From assembly GCA_031308135.1 (NCBI GenBank), contig JAHLJT010004567.1, forward strand, positions 128,659,356 through 128,723,355: 64,000 nucleotides of DNA, read 5' to 3'. Under the pieces are notes generated by a model. The model did not search any database. It worked only from the letters and a program-made list of their open reading frames with translations, and was not told where the DNA came from. Shown in pieces: positions 56,301-64,000 of the stretch. Position numbers and translations under genes: made by a program. Numbering within the stretch: position 1 is the stretch's first letter; every line of letters begins with the position of its first letter. The DNA is from Acheta domesticus. Its lineage: Eukaryota > Arthropoda > Insecta > Orthoptera > Gryllidae.

Positions 56301-57320
56301 AAAGGAGTGGATTAGAATATAAATCTCAAGCTTCAATATTGAAGATATTTTTGTGGGTATTTTATATGAAGCTCATTAGACATTTTTTAAAATTTAAAAA
56401 ATGGCACGAAATTTTGTATTAAGTTTTGACTTTGGCTAGAGTAAAGTCGTTTAAGAAAATGATGCATGTCGAATTTTCGTTGAAATGCCTGATATTTAAA
56501 AAATTGAAGAAATTCAATTTTTTTTGTCTCTATGCCACTGCAATTATAAAGATTTTTTTAAAATGAAATCTGTTCATCATAATGATTTCATAACTCTCGT
56601 AAATCATCTCATTGTTGTCGGCCGTGGTTATTGTATGATGTAAATAATATCCTTATAAAAAGAAATAATATATTGAAGGAAGGTAATACATTTAACTTAG
56701 AACTAACAAACACACTTCTTTACTTTAAGAAGTTTTTATCACTTATGGTTTTCATTTCTTTCGTACATAAAAATAAGAATAAAAAAACGTTTCGCGCAAT
56801 TTCTGAGAAAGCAAATATTTAAAATTTATATTGCCCGTTAAATGCAAAATTACTCAAAAAATATTAATATTTTCAAAAAACTAAACATGACTTTCTTTTA
56901 AGATCTGTTTAACAGATTTCACTAAGAAAATCACTTATGTTCCTAATTATACTTGTAGTAAGACAATGAAAAAATTGATTTTCTCCATTTTTTGAAAAAT
57001 CAAGAATTTTATCGAAAATGTGATTTGCATCATTCTCTTAAGCGATCTTTACGCTACCCGAAGTCAAAATTTAATCAACAATTTGTTGCCATTTTTTGAA
57101 AACTTTTAAAATGTTCCAGATGTTACGCTGCAGATTCCATATACAGTACATACCAAAATTGAAATATTGGTTACAAATTCAAGGGACCGCCAGAACATCC
57201 AGCTAGAATGGGAAATATCAATTTTGGATAAAGTCAGCTGATCAGTTTAGGTACAAGCGTTGTGTACAGACGGGCAGACAGGCGTTTTGACGTCAATCAA
57301 TATTTGGGTATCAAGTATTC
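56301..57320 (-). repeat. AT-rich dispersed repeat, GTCCG/CAGAC family, diverged
   Basis: Ends with GTTTAGGTACAAGCGTTGTG and ACAGACGGGCAGACAGGCG near 57245-57285, the inverted counterpart of CTGTCCGTC...GTGAACAACGCTAGCG at 60190. The interior, with TTTTTTGAAAA-type strings, has no coding sequence. Confidence 0.45.
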
Positions 57321-57544
57321 ACAAAACATGGATTCTGGCAACATGTGTTAGATAATTTTTTTCTAGATTTAGCAACGCTCTGGATTTATCCTCTTCTTCA
57401 TTACCAGGGTACGGCAATTAAAAGTTTTTCTGTCAACAAGTCCATTTTTCCCCGCCGGATTATGATACTTTCTCCACACTGCGTTAGCAGTAGCGACAAA
57501 TTAAGAGAAATGACAATTTTTCAATTTCTGTGAACGAATACAGC
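57321..57544. other. Short AT-rich gap
   Basis: Nothing recognised. Confidence 0.4.
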
Positions 57545-57810
57545 AAATTGCAATTAATTGAATGATTGATTAATGTTTTAAGGAGCGTTAACTAAAATAT
57601 TAATTAGTGCCATAAGTGAGGTCCATGATATATCCACGAGAGGTGGCGGTGTTCTGCCTCTTGCGCAGCCGAAGATCCAACGCCTACCTACACTTCGACA
57701 TGCAGAGATTCCGTATACACGTATCTCCCCTACCATAGCAACACCCCCAGTCGTGACAAGATCTAAGCCTCCGACTGGTCTTTCATCATGTGTGGTACAG
57801 TTGTGCATGT
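57545..57810 (-). mobile_element. Decayed non-LTR 3' end (minus)
   Basis: AATGATTGATTAATG, then GGAGCGTTAACTAAA and TTAGTGCCATAAGTGAGG, correspond to the tail, GCGCGTCAACTACC and TTAGTCCCGTAAGTGTAG of the 54023 copy. It extends further into a GC-richer 3' UTR-like part. Confidence 0.5.
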
Positions 57811-58319
57811 AAGTTCGTGTGTGTGTGGCAAGAAAGAAAAAGGAAAGATCACATAAGGTTCATGGTCCTTTTGTTAAGGTAATGCTCATTTATCGAATAC
57901 TTCCGATTAAGAAATATTGTTGGCCCACCCACGTATTCCATAAACTTGTTTTCTCAAATAGGAGTTGCAATAGGAGGAGAAACGTTTTCCATAATAAACA
58001 GTAAAATAAATGTGTAGTACCTTCCTGTCGTTTGGACACATTGCCCAGTCATTATTTATCTGTTGGTGTTTTTTGGCCGAGTTAGTCTTCTTCAAAATGC
58101 TAATTTTGTAGAAGCACGTTGGTAGACGAACGACTGACGTCGTATCCCGTAAGAGCGAGTTGTAAATAAGTGAGTTCCAAGCATATCGTTGGAAAATATT
58201 TTGTTTTTATTTTTCTTTATATAGTATTATTAATACAAAAATTTAAGATTCAAGGAAAGATGATATTTCATCCAAAGAACTTGACAAAATTCTTAGACGC
58301 AGAGAGTCACAAAGAAATA
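57811..58319. other. Gap without recognised feature
   Basis: No supported gene or repeat. Confidence 0.4.
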
Positions 58320-59550
58320 ACAATGTAATATGTGTTCGGAAAGAAAACGAACGTAATGGTATAAAACCAAAAGAGGCCTATGAAAAAAATGTGGGTAAGT
58401 GATTGATCTTGTGAACGAACAGTTAACGAACTTCCGTAAAAAATACGTAGTGATGTGATAAAACTGTTTCTTCTCGCAAAAGAAGAGAATGTTTACAATA
58501 TTCTCGACATGGTTATTTGGAATTTATTTTCATTTTTCGTCACGTAAAAAACTGCTAGGGTTTTGCCGGATTTGAACACGCAATCCCCCATTCTCCAGTC
58601 TCGAGCCTAAGCTATTGCGCTACTAACACAGATCTACGCGGTTCCGCGAACTAATGCATTTAAGAATCATACAAATATGTGTCTTCATATTCATTGATTT
58701 TCCCTATTTCTGTATCTAAAAATATTTAATAAACTACCTCTGGGAAACAATAAGAATGCAGAGCAATCAACGCAATCCTATGAAATACGTAATTCTAGTT
58801 ATACGTGTTTCGGTTCAGCGTAATGGTAATTGCCAGCAGTGCTTCATTCCTACAGTTGCACTCAGGCCTTATCGCCTTTCGCCTCTGTCCAAGGTGAGAT
58901 TGGCAGGCGTGATAAGGTTGAAGAAATGTAGCAGACGAGTTTCGACTGTATCCGATATTCAGGAAAGAATTGAGAAATGAATTCATTTGCAGCAAGTTCG
59001 ACTTGAAGAAAAAACCCCTATCATCACGCAGTTAATAAACCTGCACACATTCAAATAAAAAAAGCTCTTAGTTTTCGTTTTATTGGTGATGGTTACATAA
59101 TATATTACAAATTTTACACTATTAACACTTCATCGTTGTTTTAAAACTCTTAATCAAACAACGACCGAGAGATTCGAAAAAAAATATATAACTTAAAATT
59201 TTGAAATCGAAAAAATTTTAATAAGAATCTCACGTTAATAATTAATTTTGAAGTATTGTGCTCCACACGTGGAAACGTTTCATAAAAAAAAGGCTATTAC
59301 TTGGCCAAGACTTGAACTCGAGCCCTCTGGCTCTCGGAGTAAACACCGTACTAACTGGGCTACAAGACTCTTCCTGAAGACACTACACTATTTTGCACAT
59401 TAGGATGTTGGCGACACCAGAATATTCTCTCGATAAATTGCAAACGCTATTCGTGTTTTTAAAATAAACTTGTAAATTAAATTTATTTCAAAATTCAATT
59501 TTGAAGAACAGATTGCATTAAGAAATTAATCTCTAACTTGTGAATTGAAG
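58320..59550 (-). repeat. Repeat unit 2 with paired tRNA-like modules (~58556-58640 and ~59300-59375)
   Basis: Same order as unit 1. On the minus strand the second module reads TAGCCCAGTTAGTACGG ... GAGTTCAAGTC, and the first TAGCGCAATAGCTTAGGC ... TGTTCAAATCC. Module spacing is ~744 bp, against ~763 in unit 1 and ~737 in unit 3. Confidence 0.6.
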
Positions 59551-59745
59551 AGATTCGGGTTCGAAGAATATTTATGGGAAAACTACTAACGTTTGAAGAA
59601 ACTAATATAAAAGACCCAGGGCCGTCTTTGGGTTTGAAAGTACCCGAGGCACTCAGAGATTTCGGGGCCCCTAATCCTTAGTTCAACAAATTACGTTCTG
59701 GCGATCATAAGTTATTAAAAATTGAATATTACACAGTTAATAAGC

Positions 59746-60005
59746 AAAAAACAAGGAGGTGCGAAATAGAGATCTCAAAATTTCCGGGGTGAACTTTACA
59801 TTTTGAACTAATGATAAAATTTTAAAATAAGATAACAATGAGTTTGAAAAATAATGATAATATCATGTATTGTTCAAATATCACATGTCGTAATATTGTA
59901 TTTTCCAGAACTTGAACAGCTTGAGTACGAATATGTTCAGAGAATATGGTTTCGATTACGTCTTAAACGTTACTCTCATAGAAAATGGAGAATTTTCAGA
60001 AAAAA
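59746..60005 (+). repeat. Left arm of a nearly identical 260-bp inverted repeat
   Basis: Matches the reverse complement of 61015-61275 at roughly 97% by eye, from AAAAACAAGGAGGTGCG to TTTTCAGAAAAAA. Both arms carry the same 66-to-74-codon frame (MIISCIVQISHVVIL...); I see no family match, so it is listed as repeat rather than gene. Confidence 0.9.
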
Positions 60006-60099
60006 GTTATTTCGGATTATAGAACTTTTCGATACATTAAGAGCAGCAGATTAGGGAGCGGCCAGTAGGTATCTTAGGAGCTGAGATCGTTTAAAGACG

Positions 60100-60655
60100 A
60101 TGTATAGTTCGAAAGTATGGAGGTTCGAGTTGTGCCCGCAAATTTTTTTACTTTCCCGTATACTATACGTACGTTTAGTTTGTCTTTCTGTCTGTCCGTC
60201 GTCTGTCTGCTTGTGAACAACGCTAGCGACTAAACCGTTCAGCCGATTTTCTCCAAAACAGATACTCCCAGATTGATCTTAATGATCTCGCGGCCCCTTG
60301 AATTTGATACCGATATTTCAATTTTGGAGCATAGTTTCCTTGAAGCCATTGCGATTTTTTCAAAATTTGCAAAAAATTGCGCCAACAATTTTGCCTAAAT
60401 TTTGTTGTTTAATAGTCTGAAGGTCATTTAAGGGAATGGTCTCATGTTGGTTAAAAACTCTGCTTTTTCGAAGATTGAAAAAATTCAAAGTTTTTTCGGC
60501 ATCTTCCTACAACTATAATTATGAAGGTACACTTTTTTGTTAATGAAATGTGTTAATAAAAACTGGTCTTTCAGTAAGGTTATGCTCAATTTTTCGAAAA
60601 CATAATTATTTTTTTCGGAAAATTATGTCAAACAAACATTTTTTTCGGTGATTCA
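60100..60655 (+). repeat. AT-rich dispersed repeat, ACTTTCCCGTATAC / CTGTCCGTC family
   Basis: Starts TTACTTTCCCGTATACTATA, then CTGTCTGTCCGTCGTCTGTC, GTGAACAACGCTAGCGACTA. Same order as in the other family members (28713, 53290, 40728). Confidence 0.6.
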
Positions 60656-60960
60656 TTGATATAAATTGATTAATTATTGCTTACGAGCACGTTAAAGGCT
60701 TAAGCAATTAGTCCTGTAAGTGTAGGGCGTTTTTTCATGGGAGGTTCATCTTTCACCGCTGGATGGTGAGACCCGGAACCGAACTACCTGTCGGCTAGCG
60801 GTGTTTTCCTCAACCAGATATTTCCCAGCAACAGCGCGGCGTCGCAATCGGCTAGCCTATGACATGTGGTGAGACCCAGGATGCCGCGAGAGTTGCTCGC
60901 TATTTGCTGTTATTCTCTGGAATGTGTCACGTGACTTTGGCATCACACTTGAGGTGCCCG
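60656..60960 (-). mobile_element. Decayed non-LTR 3' end (minus), longer copy
   Basis: ATTGATTAATTATTG, GAGCACGTTAAAGGCTTAAG, and CAATTAGTCCTGTAAGTGTAG match the 54023 copy. The 3' UTR-like part continues with a GC-richer stretch (GGTGAGACCCGGAACCG, repeated as GGTGAGACCCAGGATGCC). Confidence 0.5.
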
Positions 60961-61014
60961 TGATGGCTGCATCTCATTAGCAATGTTTAAGTATGTTTCC
61001 CATGGAAACAGCGG

Positions 61015-61275
61015 TTTTTTCTGAATATTTCTCCATTTTCTATGAGAGTAACGTTTAAGACGAAATCGAAACCATATTCTCTGAACATATTCGTTCTCAA
61101 GCAGTTCAAGTTCTGGAAAATACAATATTACGACATGTGATATTTGAACAATACATGATATTATCATTATTTTTCAAACTCATTGTTATCTTATTTTAAA
61201 ATTTTATCATTAGTTCAAAATGTAAAGTTCACCCCGGAAATTTTGAGATCCCTATTTCGCACCTCCTTGTTTTTT
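61015..61275 (-). repeat. Right arm of the 260-bp inverted repeat
   Basis: See 59746-60005. The spacer of ~1.0 kb holds the diverged dispersed repeat and the non-LTR tail, so the arms are far more alike than what lies between and around them. Confidence 0.9.
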
Positions 61276-61899
61276 CCTATATTGCGACTAAAGGACAGGT
61301 GATTTGTGCATTGGATCACCTCCTGAAAGACGTCAATTAATCATTGGATATAACGTACTTAATTAAAATTCCTGATTTCCTTCGTGAAAATTGGGCTTGG
61401 CCATTTATTTTCCGGCCATTAGTCTCCGTCTACCCCACAGCAAAGATACGTTGTATCAAAAAATTTTAAGTTTATTTAAAAATGGAAAATTAATTTAAAA
61501 ATAATTAAAAGTGATGATTCTTTTCACATAACCTCTTCAAATTCTACTTTATTATATCTTGGATTACACGGAATACATTATGATATGTCGCACCGAAGAC
61601 TTACGTTAAATATTTTAAGAATAGCATAAAAGAAATTGAATTATCAATTGTAATAAACAAGAAGGGAATGCATTCTGTTAGCATTTATCACAAAGGCACA
61701 AACACAAAATGGTATTTTTAACGAGTTCGTAATAGCTACTAGGGAACTTTGTTAAACATGTAAAAATGAGATATTCCTTTCTCAATTATCATAATTATAT
61801 TGCAATTGATACACTATTAATATTTTAGCTACCGTATCGCTTGCAAAACTCATTTCGTCACATTGCTTGAAACACAAGATACCAGCATAAAACTAAATA
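61276..61899. other. AT-rich gap
   Basis: No recognised feature. Confidence 0.4.
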
Positions 61900-62900
61900 T
61901 CTTCATATAAACATTTACAAAAACCAATTTTATTCCTCCTCGCAAGAGGAGGGAATTTTGGAAAAGATCGCGTGATGACAGCGATTAATATGTACTGAGC
62001 ATCAGGTAAAAAAAACAACTATTTGGCAGGATTTGAACTCACGTCCATTCCTCCATCTATTATGCCATTAAACCTCGCCGCTACCACACAGACCCCTTTC
62101 TTCGCAGATCTGGGACATTAAAGAACCATTTTTTCTTGAAATTTATTGTTCTTATTACATACTACATTTTCTGCAGGTGACAGCAAACTCACATTCTCGA
62201 TTTACAAAGCAGAGTCATCAACCGCGCTATACTATTCTATAGTTAATTATAGTTACAAATATTTCAATTCGTGTGCCAGTTTGTCAGTGCTTGCGGAGTT
62301 GCTTCTATTCTGCCAAGCGCTTATCTTGTCCCCCATATCTTCAAGGTGATCTCCGCATTATGCGATAAGACTGAACTTGCTACCGGCGGCATAATACTAG
62401 TCTGAAATCGAGAAACGCGTGGTATTAAGCAAGTAATGACATGTTTTTTAAAATTAGTTATTACAATTAAGGGAATTGCCGGTCAAATTTGCACTCGTTA
62501 TTCTCGAAAACTTGCAATCTTTCTGTTGAGTGATATAATACTAACAATAATTTTCTGCAAATAGTAGATTGATTGCTTCCCAAAAATCTTATCATGCTTA
62601 TAAGGCAAAAGCAAAGAACTAGTATTTACAACAAACAACGAGCTACAACGGCATATTCTTTCTGCCCTGATATGTCATTGCCCCACAATATTGCTACATG
62701 AACTACAATACACTACAAGAACCTGGAAAAGTTTTCAACCAGTAAAATATTTCTATTGCACCGAGAATCAAACTCAGGATCTCTGAGTTACTAACTTATC
62801 GTGCATCTTACCTCTACGCAATTGATCATGAATTATGTTCCACCGAGTGCCGATGCGTCTTATGTCGAAATATCTTAACCCATTATTTCCAACACGTAGC
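61900..62900 (-). repeat. Repeat unit 3 with paired tRNA-like modules (~62020-62095 and ~62757-62832)
   Basis: Shares TCCTCCTCGCAAGAGGAGGG-like sequence and following order with units 1 and 2. Minus-strand modules: GGTAGCGGCGAGG ... GAGTTCAAATCC, and TTAGTAACTCAGAGATCC ... GAGTTTGATTCTCGG. Confidence 0.55.
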
Positions 62901-62929
62901 AGAATAGAACTTGTGATGCTACAACAACA

Positions 62930-63690
62930 CATATTTTGGGCATTATTTCAAACTTTTCTAATTTTCAAAAATTCAGAGAGATTAACGAAAATGAGACCTA
63001 CATTATCCTTTTAAGCGTCACTTGTTTTATCCGTGGGAAAAAAATTAAAGAAAATTGGAGCGATTTTTCAGAAAACATTCTTCTAAAAATGGAACTAATT
63101 TCAACCAGAAATTACATGAAAATTACTCGTTTTTAAAAAAAAATGTTCATGGCCTTTTTTAAAAGCTGACTTTTTAGAACATATTTTGTTCAAGGAAAAA
63201 ACCTCTATTTTCAATTTTGTTCTTTTGAAAAGTTTACTTTTTGCAATTTGCGAAAATATTTAGAGGTCGCCTAAAATAAGACCAGAACCGTTTTTTACCG
63301 TCCTTTGATACGTAGAAGGAGAAAACCTAATAAAAAAGTAGTCGTTTATTAGAAAAAAATTGTTGAAAAAGTTGAAAATTGCCTATATATCACGCAAAAT
63401 TACGCGAAAACTACTCATGTTTTCGAATACTTATACGTGCCTGTATTCCAAGATCTTTCATTAACAGATTTCATTAAGGAAACGATCTCTATCTTCAATA
63501 TTGCAATTGCAGGAAGACGACGAAAAAAATTGCTCTGAACTCAAAATGTAGCTACCAAATGCAAGCTGACTTGTTTTAATTTTTCAAAAAAATAGCCCTA
63601 TAGATTCGAACGATTCTGTAGATTCGAACCATAGATAGTCAGCCCAGAACGCTGGCCTGCTAGCCATTACACCCTATAAACCCTTCGCGG
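62930..63690. repeat. AT-rich dispersed repeat with a further tRNA-like module (~63611-63690)
   Basis: The first part resembles 56400-56600 and 60340-60560 (ATTTTTTCAAAATT-type, CTTCAATATTGCAATTGCAGG). On the minus strand 63690-63611 reads GTGTAATGGCTAGCAGGCC ... TGGTTCGAATCTAC, with A-box- and B-box-like parts. It is not a convincing tRNA gene (no paired acceptor). Confidence 0.45.
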
Positions 63691-63864
63691 GGCCCACTTG
63701 AGCAAACATTTCATACAGGTTCTTTTATAAGAGAATTACACTTTTATGTGTACTTTGGAAGAAATACGCGGAAAAAGGTACAACCAATCACGGTGCGTGA
63801 CGTGTCACTAGTTGACGTCATAGAGCCTGTGAAGTTCGACAGTACAACTATTCATTCTAGAGCC

Positions 63865-64000
63865 ATGCCTCATCATGGACGGTCAATTCGGGAGCGAGTT
63901 GTCGCTCTTGTTGAAGCTGGCAATTATAGTGCTGCAGGAGCAGGCCGAGAATACGGTGTTTCCCCTAGTACCGCATCGCGTTGGATTAGACAGTGGAGGG
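63865..64000 (+). CDS. Helix-turn-helix N-terminus of a transposase-like protein, cut by window edge
   Basis: ATG at 63865 opens MPHHGRSIRERVVALVEAGN and continues YSAAGAGREYGVSPSTASRW, IRQWR to the last base, 45 codons with no stop. The pattern (RERVVALVEAG, AAG..YGVS.STASRWIRQW) is the first helix-turn-helix of Tc1-like/IS630-type transposases, which bind the element's inverted repeat. The catalytic domain would lie outside the window. It could also be a host HTH protein of the same origin. Unlike its surroundings, the segment from ~63800 is not AT-rich. Confidence 0.7.
   Translation, partial: MPHHGRSIRERVVALVEAGNYSAAGAGREYGVSPSTASRWIRQWR

Noticed and set aside
59854..60054. Short frame shared by both arms of the 260-bp inverted repeat as a conserved gene
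   Set aside because: Sharing is due to recent duplication of the DNA; no independent conservation can be shown.
55321..63690. Seven tRNA-like sequences as functional tRNA genes
   Set aside because: A- and B-box-like motifs are present, but acceptor and anticodon stems do not pair properly and copies recur in repeat units. Best seen as tRNA-derived relics.

Overview
The window looks like repeat-dense, AT-rich nuclear DNA from an arthropod, most likely an insect with a large genome. Pointers are introns with GT..AG borders, the last exons of a Methuselah-like GPCR (an arthropod-typical family), I-type non-LTR retrotransposons with AATC-like tails, mariner, PIF/Harbinger and Ty3/gypsy elements, and many decayed dispersed repeats. 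I see no bacterial or viral genome organisation. The only convincing host gene is the partial Methuselah-like receptor at 39.3-40.0 kb.

Layout. 1-1.7 kb: minus-strand ORF1 (three CCHC knuckles) of a GC-rich non-LTR element, cut by the window edge. 1.8-3.0 kb: a dispersed repeat and a broken DUF3504/KIAA1958-like fragment. 3.5-4.7 kb: a possible solo LTR and a CpG-rich block. 4.7-11.2 kb: AT-rich DNA without genes but with a hAT-like end, a 155-bp MITE and an inverted repeat. 11.2-28.7 kb: a nest of I-superfamily retrotransposons. An old copy (11.24-12.41 plus 24.38-28.72 kb) is split by a 12-kb block containing two young, closely related copies, and a 12-bp duplication brackets the whole block. 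28.7-30.8 kb: an AT-rich dispersed repeat. 30.79-34.07 kb: a DNA transposon with 34-bp perfect TIRs and a decayed transposase of a family I cannot name, itself carrying a GC-rich insertion. 34.80-38.48 kb: a complete PIF/Harbinger transposon (Myb/SANT-like gene plus an apparently intact HARBI1-type transposase, TAA target duplication) inserted beside a 117-bp palindrome with a hammerhead-like core. 39.3-40.0 kb: receptor exons. 44.28-51.28 kb: a very young, apparently intact Ty3/gypsy element in which integrase precedes reverse transcriptase (Gmr1-type order). 51.8-52.5 kb: relics of a non-LTR ORF2 and a mariner transposase. 53-63.7 kb: a roughly 3.3-kb higher-order pattern of decayed repeats with paired tRNA-like modules, plus a nearly identical inverted repeat. 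The last 136 bases open a helix-turn-helix transposase-like reading frame cut by the window edge.

How the parts work together: each autonomous element carries its own set. The Harbinger transposon pairs a nuclease with a Myb-like DNA-binding partner. The gypsy element has LTRs, a leader with primer-site-like repeats and one Gag-Pol frame. The I-type copies have a nucleic-acid-binding ORF1 and an endonuclease/RT/RNase H ORF2. The strongest candidate for an unusual system is the Gmr1-type element, with its SCAN-like capsid region and its repeated tRNA-Leu-like primer-binding motif. Next are the composite retrotransposon insertion and the unclassified TIR transposon.
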